A stretch of 19,665 nucleotides of DNA. Source: Deinococcus cellulosilyticus NBRC 106333 = KACC 11606 (GTDB lineage: Bacteria > Deinococcota > Deinococci > Deinococcales > Deinococcaceae). Location of the stretch: contig NZ_BJXB01000053.1 in the NCBI RefSeq assembly GCF_007990775.1, forward strand, positions 1 to 19,665. Direction: 5' to 3'. The translations under genes and the position numbers were made by a program. Below the pieces are notes generated by a model. That model did no database searches and had not been told where the DNA came from. It saw only the letters and a list, made by a program, of their open reading frames with translations. This document shows positions 1 to 6,494 of the stretch, one piece after another (position 1 is the first letter of the stretch; every line of letters begins with the position of its first letter).

Positions 1-369
1 ACCCTGCTGGAAACCTGGACTGTGTGCACGTTTGACCAGCGTTCCCTGCTTGAATTGTTTGTGACGGAATTCTGTCCAAGCGTTCCTTTCATTTTGGCAG
101 GTCACCTGCACATCCCACCTCGCAAAGATAAACCTACGGCGGTGATGGGATCAGAAGGGGTTTTCCTTTCTGGGATGCCGGTCACGTACCCGCTGGCTCC
201 ACTCAAGAGATATTTGGCAAGGCTGCACACCTCAAACGACATCAAGAAGCTTGAGGAGAACACCATCAAAACTGCACACCGCCTGCACTTTGAAGACCTC
301 GCAAAGCCTGTTCAGAAAAGGGTTTTCCAAGCAATTTCAGAGATGGTGGAGCTGTCAAATGTACGCTAA
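1..369 (+). CDS. Unrecognised protein, 3' end only
   Basis: The reading frame is open from the first base of the window to TAA at 367-369, so the true start probably lies upstream; a GTG at 22 is only the first possible internal start. I do not recognise the family. The visible 122 residues have a hydrophobic stretch (FVTEFCPSVPFILAGHLH), a central part with no clear motif, and a charged, probably helical end (residues about 75-115 from the GTG) with the segment KRVFQAISEMVEL. No catalytic motif, signal peptide or membrane helix is clear. It ends 8 nt before the small lipoprotein gene. Position before the terminase would fit a regulatory, lysis or late accessory gene of a Mu-like phage, but nothing in the protein shows which. 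Confidence 0.5.
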   Translation, partial: TLLETWTVCTFDQRSLLELFVTEFCPSVPFILAGHLHIPPRKDKPTAVMGSEGVFLSGMPVTYPLAPLKRYLARLHTSNDIKKLEENTIKTAHRLHFEDLAKPVQKRVFQAISEMVELSNVR

Positions 370-377
370 CCTGTGGT

Positions 378-530
378 ATGGAAAAGTCCAGAAAATCCCT
401 TCTTATCGGTTTCGTCGTTAGTGTCAGCTTTCTCGTCAGCTGTGCCCAGGTCGCTGCTGTTCCAGCCTCACCGTCTGGGACTAAGGTCACGCCTCTTCAG
501 TGGCCCTACGAGCAGTGCAGCAAGTGTTAA
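378..530 (+). CDS. Small lipoprotein, possible Rz1-like outer-membrane spanin
   Basis: ATG at 378, TAA at 528-530, 50 residues. The N-terminus is a textbook lipoprotein signal: basic start (MEKSRKS), hydrophobic core (LLIGFVVSVSFLV) and a lipobox ending in Cys22 (LVSC). The predicted mature part is only 29 residues, has four prolines, and ends with a CSKC motif. Small lipoproteins in this position, between the early region and the terminase genes, are in other phages Rz1-type o-spanins, which bridge to an inner-membrane i-spanin to disrupt the outer membrane. No Rz partner is recognisable in the preceding gene, and there is no strong SD before the ATG, so expression may depend on coupling to the upstream gene 8 nt away. 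Lipoprotein nature is well supported; the spanin role is inference. Confidence 0.5.
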   Translation: MEKSRKSLLIGFVVSVSFLVSCAQVAAVPASPSGTKVTPLQWPYEQCSKC

Positions 531-582
531 GCGGATTTTTTTTGCCTAGGCTTCGTTACAATTTGTTTTGAATTTCCCCCTT

Positions 583-615
583 GATGTGAGCGAAAGTTTT
601 AAATTCGCTCACATC
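583..615. repeat. Perfect 12-bp inverted repeat, operator-like
   Basis: Arms GATGTGAGCGAA (583-594) and TTCGCTCACATC (604-615) are exact reverse complements around the AT-rich 9-nt centre AGTTTTAAA. There is no T-run after either arm, so an intrinsic terminator is unlikely; a dimeric regulator or recombinase site is more plausible. A second small dyad, TAGGT-TGTTT-ACCTA, follows at 618-632. The site lies in the 240-nt non-coding gap 531-770, which otherwise holds an AT-rich stretch, a -10-like TAGAAT at 669-674 without a convincing -35, and a weak T6/A6 inverted repeat at 677-696. Confidence 0.6.
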
Positions 616-770
616 TATAGGTTGTTTACCTACCCTTTTTGGGGATGGTTCCCAGAGAAACCGTGTTCTAGAATGGTTTTTTGAGGGTTCAAAAAAACTC
701 CCACGCATTCCAAGGACCGTCTGCAACAACTGACCTGGATATGGTGGGAGGAACCCGCGAGGAGTCCAAT

Positions 771-1028
771 ATGGATTATAGACTGGAGCAATCGTTACTA
801 TCTATCGTCAACACAAAACTGGCAGATGAAAACCTGCCCCCCCTCATGGCACTGATTGCCCTGAGAAAAGAAGAATTTGCCCACTGGTTGCCTGATCTGC
901 CAGATTCCACCAAAGCAGATCTGTGTGACTTGTTGGAGCGGGTCTACATTCTGGGGCTGCAGGATGGAGCCAGACCACTGGGCAGTTTGCTCCAAGTGGA
1001 CATCTCCACTCTGAGCCCTACCCCTTAG
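771..1028 (+). CDS. Hypothetical 85-residue protein before the terminase
   Basis: Start ATG at 771 is chosen because GCGAGGAG (757-764) lies 6 nt upstream; the frame stays open back to a TTG at 681 and an ATG at 741, but neither has an SD of similar quality. TAG at 1026-1028 ends it. The protein is acidic, without Cys, signal peptide or membrane segment, and looks mostly helical (LEQSLLSIVNTKLADENL, KADLCDLLERVYILGLQDG). I do not recognise a family. The place corresponds to the small unknown genes (25/26) just before the small terminase in Mu, but no homology is claimed. Its last 30 nt contain the candidate dyad of the promoter that precedes the small terminase. Confidence 0.65.
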   Translation: MDYRLEQSLLSIVNTKLADENLPPLMALIALRKEEFAHWLPDLPDSTKADLCDLLERVYILGLQDGARPLGSLLQVDISTLSPTP

Positions 1029-1037
1029 CAGTACGAT
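997..1037 (+). promoter_or_regulatory. Candidate late promoter upstream of terminase genes
   Basis: TGGACATCTCCA (997-1008; TGGA-N4-TCCA) is followed after 23 nt by TACGAT (1032-1037), a -10-like hexamer. Two better copies occur at 6388-6427 and 15656-15695, where the spacing is 22 nt. The -10 context CAGTACG is shared with the 6388 copy. Predicted start of transcription is near 1044, 24 nt before a hairpin. The dyad lies within the end of the preceding gene. This is the weakest of the three copies because dyad centre and spacing differ. Confidence 0.4.
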
Positions 1038-1067
1038 ACTCACAATAGATTGCGTTCCACACGCACA

Positions 1068-1092
1068 GGCCACCCAGACGGGTGGTCTTTTT
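1068..1092 (+). terminator. Terminator-like hairpin in the leader of the small terminase gene
   Basis: Stem GGCCACCC (1068-1075) with GGGTGGTC (1080-1087), one G-U pair, loop AGAC, then TTTTT (1088-1092). It sits 18 nt before the ATG at 1106 and downstream of the candidate promoter. The CCACCC/GGGTGG stem recurs before the protease gene at 6460. It may end upstream transcripts, or act as a leader element that needs antitermination. Confidence 0.65.
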
Positions 1093-1105
1093 CATGGGAG
1101 AACCA

Positions 1106-1681
1106 ATGCCTGACACCACCAACCTCGGACAGCTGTCCAGACGCTGCAAAGTCTGCATGTCCCCCCTGCAGGAAGAAATTGACCTGATGCTGCTGGGGGA
1201 GACCCGGCACGATGACGGCACGCCCTGGAAATACGAAGAAATTGTGGATTGGTGCCATGCCAGGGGCTTTTCTGTTGCAGAGGCAAGCCTCAGCAGGCAC
1301 CGGACCAACCACCTGATGCCCAGCGTCCAGGCGTCCCTGGAAGTCGAGCGCCAGATGGAAGCCATCAGCAAGGCAACCGGGAAGCAACTGAGCATCCATT
1401 CTGCCCTGATGAACACCATTGTCATGAAGGTGATCAGGCGTCTGGACGATGATGACCTGGATGGCGTTGCCATGGACAAAGTGCTCAGAGTCGCTGTGCA
1501 GGCATCCCGAACCGCCATGAACCTGAAAAAAGCCGAAGTGGTGCTGAATGCTGACCGGGTGAAGGAAATTGCAGGCAAGCTCTCCGAGACAGGCAACATG
1601 AGCCCTGAAGCCCTGAGGGCCATCCGGCGTGACCTGTACGGCCTGATAGATGAGGAAGACCCCGATGCCCAAACCGAATAA
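1106..1681 (+). CDS. Small terminase subunit-like protein (Mu gp27 position)
   Basis: 191 residues. ATG 1106 follows GGGAG (1096-1100) at 5 nt; an in-frame ATG at 1094 lies before that SD and is less likely. The protein has C14-x2-C17 near the N-terminus, a helical segment with SVAEASLSRHRTNHL (about 56-70) that resembles the recognition-helix region of DNA-binding small terminases, and H65/H69 that could complete a zinc site with the two Cys. The rest is strongly helical and charged, suited to ring oligomerisation. In Mu-like phages the small terminase recognises phage DNA and feeds it to the large subunit. The gene overlaps terL by 17 nt, which supports the assignment. Function rests on this context and general pattern; a generic phage HTH or zinc protein is the alternative. 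Confidence 0.7.
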   Translation: MPDTTNLGQLSRRCKVCMSPLQEEIDLMLLGETRHDDGTPWKYEEIVDWCHARGFSVAEASLSRHRTNHLMPSVQASLEVERQMEAISKATGKQLSIHSALMNTIVMKVIRRLDDDDLDGVAMDKVLRVAVQASRTAMNLKKAEVVLNADRVKEIAGKLSETGNMSPEALRAIRRDLYGLIDEEDPDAQTE

Positions 1682-2975
1682 GGGTCTCCTGCTGCCTTAC
1701 CAGAAATCCTGGGTGCTGGACAAAAGGCGCTTCAAAATCGGTTTGATGAGCCGTCAGTCAGGAAAATCCTTCGGGGCCACCCTGGAATATGTGGATGATT
1801 CTGTCACCCACAAAGACACGTACATTTACCTGTCCAGTGGAGAGCGTCAGGCCGCTGAACTGGCTGACAAAGCCAAAACCCACCTGCAGGCGTACCAGAT
1901 GGCTGCCAAAGAATTCGAAGACCGTTTCCTGGGAGAAACAGGCTTTGAGTGCAAGAAACTGGAGCTGAAACTGCCCAACGGTTCCCGACACATTTTCGTG
2001 CCTGCCAACCCCGACACCGTGCGTGGCTTCTCCGGGAATGTGCTGTGGGACGAAGCAGACATTCACCCCCTCAACAAAGAAATCTGGGGTGCCCTCTTCC
2101 CAATCATCACCCGGCACAAGAGGTACAAGCTCCGGCTGATCAGCACTCCCAAACTGCAAGGCCAGTTCAAGGACATCTGGGATGAAGCCTGGGACAGCAC
2201 CCTGAACCAGCCCAGAGCAGAAAGCATCTGGAGTGCCCACAAAATCACCATCCATGATGCTGTCAATCAAGGACTGGACGTGGACCCCGATGAGCTGAAA
2301 AGGGCCCTTAAAAACGATCTGATGTGGCAGCAGGAATACCTTCTGGAATGGGTGGATGAGGACACAGTGCTGCTGCCTTACAGCATCATCATGGCTGCAG
2401 AATCCCAGGCCGCCACCATGGAATACCTGGGCAACATGCTCAATGCTGCTGGAGAACTGTACCTGGGCGTGGACATCGCCTGGGAACGACACCTGTTCGT
2501 CATCTGGTTGCTGGAGAAGGTCGGGGATCTGTTCATCACCCGTGCGGTGATCCGCATGCACAAACCCACCGTGAAGGAAGCCCGTGAACGGCTGTTTTCC
2601 CTGATCCCCTTCTGTGTGCGGGTTGCCATTGATGCCACAGGTCCCGGCATCCAGATGGCAAAGGAAGCCAAAGAACTATTTGGTTTGAAGGTGGAAGGGG
2701 TCACCTTCAACAACAAGAACAAAGAAGACATGGCCGTGACCACCAAGCGGGTGCTGGAAGACCGGAAGTTCCTGATCCCTGCAGAAGAAGGTGTCCGGGA
2801 AGCGTTTCACGCCATCCGGGTGATGCGGACCCCAAATGGAGCACTCCGCTTTGATGCAGAGAGCACCGACCAGGGCCACGCCGACGAATTCTGGGCAGCT
2901 GCACTGGCCCTCAGCATTGCCGTCCAGAAATCCTCCCCTTACCAAGCTTCCAGACGGAAGTCCAGCAGGAGATAA
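1665..2975 (+). CDS. terL: Large terminase subunit (Mu gp28-like ATPase/nuclease)
   Basis: 436 residues. ATG 1665 has GAGGAAG (1652-1658) 6 nt upstream, better than the in-frame ATG at 1650. The ATPase domain shows a Walker A-like SRQSGKS at 29-35, Walker B with acidic pair VLWDEAD at 126-132, and the coupling motif ISTP at 159-162. The RNase H-like nuclease domain starts near 266 with LGVDIAW (D270), then VAIDATGPG (D323), and the last acidic residue in HADEFWAAALA (D407). All key residues expected of a motor-nuclease are present, so it should be active. It docks on the portal and pumps and cuts DNA during headful packaging. The gene overlaps the small terminase and is followed 3 nt later by the portal gene. 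A basic tail (RRKSSRR) ends the protein. Confidence 0.95.
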   Translation: MPKPNKGLLLPYQKSWVLDKRRFKIGLMSRQSGKSFGATLEYVDDSVTHKDTYIYLSSGERQAAELADKAKTHLQAYQMAAKEFEDRFLGETGFECKKLELKLPNGSRHIFVPANPDTVRGFSGNVLWDEADIHPLNKEIWGALFPIITRHKRYKLRLISTPKLQGQFKDIWDEAWDSTLNQPRAESIWSAHKITIHDAVNQGLDVDPDELKRALKNDLMWQQEYLLEWVDEDTVLLPYSIIMAAESQAATMEYLGNMLNAAGELYLGVDIAWERHLFVIWLLEKVGDLFITRAVIRMHKPTVKEARERLFSLIPFCVRVAIDATGPGIQMAKEAKELFGLKVEGVTFNNKNKEDMAVTTKRVLEDRKFLIPAEEGVREAFHAIRVMRTPNGALRFDAESTDQGHADEFWAAALALSIAVQKSSPYQASRRKSSRR

Positions 2976-2978
2976 ACC

Positions 2979-4475
2979 ATGAGCAAGAAACCCCAGATCA
3001 TCACCTTTGACGAACCCAGCGTTCGCAGTTTCACGGAATGGACCCCTCCGATGGTCCGCCAAGCTCTTGCCCTCACCTTCAATGGGCACTGGAGCCAGGC
3101 CGGATTGCTCATCGACGCCATGCTTGGCTATGGTCGGATTCAATCGGTTCTTGGAGTGCGGTCCCGTGCCCTGCAAGCCCTCGATGTGGAGTTTGAAGGG
3201 GCAGGCAAAACCATCCTCAAGCATTTGGAGAATGACCTCTGGAATTTCTTCCCAGAAGACACACTGCAGGAAATGCAGACGTATGGCTGGTGTGCTGGAG
3301 CGGTGCTGGTGGAACTGGAATGGACCAGCACAGATGGCCGCTGGATTCCAGTCATCAAGACCTGGCATCCTTCCCTGCAAAGATATGACACCCTGCAGAA
3401 ACAGTGGTATGTCCGGCAACAGTCTGGTGTGGAGGTGCCTGTGACACCTGGAGATGGGAAGTGGGCAGTGTTCAGTCCCGGTGGACGCCGGAGACCCTGG
3501 ACTGGAGCCCTGGCACGACCTCTGGCAATTCCCTTTGTGGCTGCCCACTACAGTGTTTCAGACTGGGGTGGATACAACGAATTGCACGGGCGACCCATGC
3601 GGGTCGGTGTGGGTGCCAGTTCTGCCCCAGAGCGTGACGCGATGGCCGATGACCTGTCTGGACTGGCAGGAGACACAGCCATTGCCCTGCCCCCTGGCTA
3701 CGACGTGAAACTTCTGGAAGCCACAGCACGGACGTGGACCAGTTTCAAAGACCAGATTGACTGGGCAAACTTCGAAATCGCCATCACAATACTGGGTCAG
3801 AACACCACGACTGAAGTGCAGTCCGGGTCTCTGGCTGCAGCGAAGGTGCATGACCAGGTGCGTGGGGACATTCTGGAGGCGGACGCGGCCTACATGAGCA
3901 CCTGGCTGCACCAGAACATTTTGCCCCGGTACATTGAATTCAATTTTGGGAACAGCCCTGTGCCCTGGGTTTACTGGGATGCAACCCCTCCCAGCGATGA
4001 AAAAACCGAAGCGGAAGCCCAGAAGACCAAGGCAGAAGCAATGGGTGCTCTGGCTGATGCAGTGACCAAACTCAGGGCTGCAGGGATGAACCCGGACGTG
4101 GATGCCCTTTTGGAACAGGCAGGCATTCCAGTCACTCAGCCTGCCACTGATCCGGCCACACCAGAGCAAGAAGCTCCGGTGAAAAGTCGGTCCACGGGTC
4201 GCCTGATGGCCCTGATGGGCACAGAGCTGTCTCCAGTTGCCAGAGGGCAACTCTATACCGACCACCTCATTGGACAGGCTTTAAAAGCCGCTGGAGAAGA
4301 CACCGTGCTTGCCGTCCTCTCTGCCCTGGAGGAAACCAGTGATTTTGGAGATTTCCAGACCCGACTGGGCATGATCGCTGCATCTGCCCGTCCGGGAGAA
4401 CACGCTGAGATTCTGGAAGCGGCTCAGCTTGCGGCCCACCTTGCCGGACGCCTGGCCGTCATTGAGGATGCCTGA
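2979..4475 (+). CDS. Portal protein, Mu gp29-like (DUF935)
   Basis: 498 residues; the end of terL supplies the SD (AGGAGA) for ATG 2979. The order terL-portal-MuF and the sequence pattern fit the Mu gp29/DUF935 portals: an N-terminal part with MLGYGRIQSVLGVRSRALQ (about 48-66), a central stem region with FEIAITILGQNTTTE, and WLHQNILPRYIEFNFG before the wing. A Glu/Ala/Lys-rich segment at about 343-365 precedes the typical LRAAGMNPDVDALLEQAGIP end region (about 366-385). The last 110 residues are helical and less recognisable. Twelve copies form the ring at the capsid vertex through which DNA passes and on which terminase and neck proteins dock. The stop overlaps the next start by one base (TGATG). 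Confidence 0.93.
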   Translation: MSKKPQIITFDEPSVRSFTEWTPPMVRQALALTFNGHWSQAGLLIDAMLGYGRIQSVLGVRSRALQALDVEFEGAGKTILKHLENDLWNFFPEDTLQEMQTYGWCAGAVLVELEWTSTDGRWIPVIKTWHPSLQRYDTLQKQWYVRQQSGVEVPVTPGDGKWAVFSPGGRRRPWTGALARPLAIPFVAAHYSVSDWGGYNELHGRPMRVGVGASSAPERDAMADDLSGLAGDTAIALPPGYDVKLLEATARTWTSFKDQIDWANFEIAITILGQNTTTEVQSGSLAAAKVHDQVRGDILEADAAYMSTWLHQNILPRYIEFNFGNSPVPWVYWDATPPSDEKTEAEAQKTKAEAMGALADAVTKLRAAGMNPDVDALLEQAGIPVTQPATDPATPEQEAPVKSRSTGRLMALMGTELSPVARGQLYTDHLIGQALKAAGEDTVLAVLSALEETSDFGDFQTRLGMIAASARPGEHAEILEAAQLAAHLAGRLAVIEDA

Positions 4476-5575
4476 TGACCTGGGACCCTTTTGAGCAGGC
4501 TCCACATGACGCCATCAACTGGTTCAGGGACCGTGTGCCTGTCACTGTCTCAGAATGGAGCACCCTGTCCCAGGATGCCCGAAGACGTGCTTTTTTCATT
4601 TCCGGGACCAGCCAGCTGGACCTGATCGGGGACGTACACAAGTCTCTTTTGAAAGCCCTGGACGAAGGGAAATCTTTTGCTGAGTGGAAGAAGGAAATGC
4701 GGCCACGCTTGGAAGCTGCCTGGAAAGCTTCTGGTCAGGGACCGACCACCACAGCACAGATCAACAACCGCATGGGCACCATCTTTCAGAACAACATTCA
4801 GAGTGCATATCAGGCCGGACGCTTCAGGCAGATGACCGACCCGGATGTCCTGAAAGAGCGTCCCATCTGGGTGTACGTCAGTGTCATGGATGACCGGACC
4901 AGTGACCGCTGCAGGAAATTGAACGGCACGACCCTGCCCCACGATGATCCCTTCTGGGTCAAGAACCATCCACCCAGACACCCCAGGTGCAGGTCCAGCA
5001 TCAGGTCCATTCCTGCAGGAGACGCACAGCTGAAAGCTGCCCCTGCTGGTGTGCAGGCAGAACCGGGATGGGGCACCATGCCGAAACCTGGAGAATGGGC
5101 CACAGAGATGAGCAAGGGTGTGGGGCAGGGTGCTGCAGCTGCCCAGTGGACCCCAGCCTGGAACGGAAATGCCCCAACTGCTGTGAAGGGCTATGGCCTG
5201 CCTGCCCAGTTGCCTGCTCGTCCGTTGCCAAAGCCTCAGGCTACACCAGCATCACGTCAAATGATGTCGGACCCGCTGGACACCGTGCTGCTCTACAATC
5301 CTGAGATTGCCCCCCTGCCTGCAGGGGTGTCCAGTGAGGTCCTGCAGGAGACCCTGGAGAACCCTGCAGAGATCTGGCTGATGCCCATGCAGAGCAATAA
5401 GGGCACTGTGGTTTACAGGCAACGGCACATCTCCAGCTACCAGGATGGAGATGAAACCCTGCTGGTGATCGTGGAGAGTCACCGGGGTGTGGTGATCGGC
5501 GTTCAGGTCCTGCCAGCAGAGAAGTCAGAAGAGGTCAGGCAGGGATTCGTCCGACATCAAAAGAAAAACAAATGA
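4475..5575 (+). CDS. Mu F-type minor head protein fused to a putative nuclease toxin domain
   Basis: 366 residues. Residues about 45-177 are the Phage_Mu_F domain with its usual signatures: MDDRTSDRCRKLNG (138-151) and HPPRHPRCRSS (165-175). Residues 178-265 form a Pro/Ala-rich linker. A second compact domain follows at about 266-362, with the pattern PAEIWLMP, VVYRQRHI, LLVIVES and GVVIGVQVLP, i.e. a run of beta strands after one helix. This resembles the BECR-fold (barnase/EndoU/ColicinE5-D/RelE) nuclease domains often attached to MuF proteins. MuF proteins sit at the portal inside the head and assist assembly; variants with toxin tails are thought to be carried in virions and act in the recipient cell or against rivals. 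The fusion is visible; the nuclease call rests on pattern only and no catalytic residue has been proven. Confidence 0.85.
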   Translation: MTWDPFEQAPHDAINWFRDRVPVTVSEWSTLSQDARRRAFFISGTSQLDLIGDVHKSLLKALDEGKSFAEWKKEMRPRLEAAWKASGQGPTTTAQINNRMGTIFQNNIQSAYQAGRFRQMTDPDVLKERPIWVYVSVMDDRTSDRCRKLNGTTLPHDDPFWVKNHPPRHPRCRSSIRSIPAGDAQLKAAPAGVQAEPGWGTMPKPGEWATEMSKGVGQGAAAAQWTPAWNGNAPTAVKGYGLPAQLPARPLPKPQATPASRQMMSDPLDTVLLYNPEIAPLPAGVSSEVLQETLENPAEIWLMPMQSNKGTVVYRQRHISSYQDGDETLLVIVESHRGVVIGVQVLPAEKSEEVRQGFVRHQKKNK

Positions 5576-5614
5576 ACCACATTGGTTTCTTACATGCCTT
5601 TTACAACTAGGGAT

Positions 5615-5642
5615 TTTACTTACCTCACGACCAAAATAAAAA
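5615..5642 (+). promoter_or_regulatory. Weak sigma70-type promoter candidate for the moron gene
   Basis: TTTACT (5615-5620) and TAAAAA (5637-5642) are separated by 16 nt, each matching four of six consensus bases, in a 104-nt gap (5576-5679) that is clearly more AT-rich than the surrounding genes. The gap also begins with a small dyad AACCA-CAT-TGGTT (5575-5587). Its own promoter would be typical for a moron. Confidence 0.3.
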
Positions 5643-5679
5643 CGACACCCATTTCATAAACTGAGAGCAGAGGTGAAGT

Positions 5680-6387
5680 ATGTACGGTCTGGTAATCCTG
5701 TTGGTGATTGGATCATTTGTGGCCCCCTTCTTTGTGGTTCGCAAAATGAAGGGTTGCATGAAGTTCATTGTGGGTTTTGGTGTGTGGGTGCTCATGCTCT
5801 CACTGGCAGGTGGTGTGAGTGTTGGAATCAACAAGCAACAGCAATACACCCTGAGGGTGATGGTGAAACCTGCAGGTTCCAAAGTGGTCGTGGCTGGGGA
5901 AAAAGTCAACCGCACAGCAACAGGTTCAAACAAGTTTGGGAACCTCAATGGCGGAGATTACACCATCACCGTCAGTAAACCGGGCTATCAGAGTGAGACT
6001 GTCTCGGTGTATCTCAATGAAGACCACACCGAAGCAGTTGGGCTCATCACCCTGAAGGAGGCCAGAATTCAGGCTCAGAAGGCGGCTAGAGAAGCCAAAG
6101 CACAAGCGGCTAGGGAAGCCAAAGAAGAGGCCGCACGGCTCCGCAAAGCAAATTACAGCACCCTGGACTTCCAGACCCAGTGCATGAGCATGATTCAGGA
6201 AAAACTCAAAGCCCCCAGCCAGGCAGACTTCAGTTTCAACTCTGACCCTTATGAAACCACCAAAGGTTATGAGTGGGTGTCCTATGTCGACGCTCCGAAC
6301 AGTTTCGGCGTGAAACTCAGGGCAGACTTCGTGTGTTCCTTCTCCTGGGCGACCAACAAGATCAGTTTCGTGATGCAGTCCCGGTAA
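5680..6387 (+). CDS. Membrane-anchored PEGA-domain protein, probable moron
   Basis: 235 residues; ATG 5680 is preceded by AGAGGTGA (5669-5676). Two hydrophobic segments (about 3-20 and 29-50) anchor it in the inner membrane. Residues about 56-120 look like a PEGA domain: VKPAGSKVVVAGEKV, NLNGGDYTITVSKPGYQSET. A highly charged Ala/Lys/Glu helix follows (about 126-155, with an 8-residue repeat), then a C-terminal domain (about 160-235) with SMIQEKLKAPSQADFSF, YVDAPNSFGVKLRADFVCSF, a type seen at the end of small bacterial membrane proteins. Nothing here is a virion part. It interrupts the head operon, is flanked by its own upstream region and by a late promoter and hairpin, and so looks like cargo expressed from the prophage. 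Its place directly after a putative toxin-tailed MuF also permits, but does not show, an immunity role. Confidence 0.75.
   Translation: MYGLVILLVIGSFVAPFFVVRKMKGCMKFIVGFGVWVLMLSLAGGVSVGINKQQQYTLRVMVKPAGSKVVVAGEKVNRTATGSNKFGNLNGGDYTITVSKPGYQSETVSVYLNEDHTEAVGLITLKEARIQAQKAAREAKAQAAREAKEEAARLRKANYSTLDFQTQCMSMIQEKLKAPSQADFSFNSDPYETTKGYEWVSYVDAPNSFGVKLRADFVCSFSWATNKISFVMQSR
6082..6129 (+). repeat. Tandem 24-bp repeat inside the moron gene
   Basis: Two adjacent 24-nt units (6082-6105, 6106-6129); their first 19 nt differ at one base. They encode AAREAKAQ and AAREAKEE, extending the charged helix by one repeat unit. A recent local duplication is likely. Confidence 0.8.
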
Positions 6388-6427
6388 TGGAGATATCCAA
6401 GAACACACCAGAAAATTCCAGTACGCT
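6388..6427 (+). promoter_or_regulatory. Candidate activator-dependent late promoter before the protease gene
   Basis: TGGAGATATCCA (6388-6399) begins directly after the stop codon of the moron gene; after 22 nt comes TACGCT (6422-6427). The same 12-mer with the same spacing to TATGCT is found at 15656-15695. If the hexamer is the -10, the dyad covers about -46 to -35, where a class II activator would sit, and there is no good -35. Mu has its late promoter PI at the same genetic position. Predicted start is near 6434. Confidence 0.55.
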
Positions 6428-6459
6428 TTGAATAGCTGAATACCTGAGCACCATCCCAG

Positions 6460-6482
6460 ACCACCCGCGAGGGTGGTTTTTT
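6460..6482 (+). terminator. Terminator-like hairpin in the leader of the protease gene
   Basis: ACCACCC (6460-6466) pairs with GGGTGGT (6471-6477), loop GCGA, followed by a run of T to 6482. The SD TAGGAG (6485-6490) and ATG 6495 follow at once. The stem matches the one before the small terminase. It is a good intrinsic terminator by form but lies downstream of the candidate promoter. Confidence 0.75.
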
Positions 6483-6494
6483 GTTAGGAGTCGC

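Noticed and set aside
379..390. TGGA-N4-TCCA dyad (TGGAAAAGTCCA) at the start of the lipoprotein gene
   Set aside because: No TAYGMT-like hexamer at 21-23 nt; taken as a chance match.
677..696. TTTTTTGA / TCAAAAAA inverted repeat
   Set aside because: Stem is almost all A-T with a 4-nt loop; too weak for a terminator and of a kind expected by chance in an AT-rich gap.
1758..2561. Long open frame on the minus strand opposite terL
   Set aside because: Lies wholly within terL, which has full motif support; composition is that of an antisense shadow.
4346..4357. TGGAGATTTCCA inside the portal gene, one base different from the promoter dyad
   Set aside because: No -10-like hexamer at the right distance, and it lies within a coding region with no gene start nearby.
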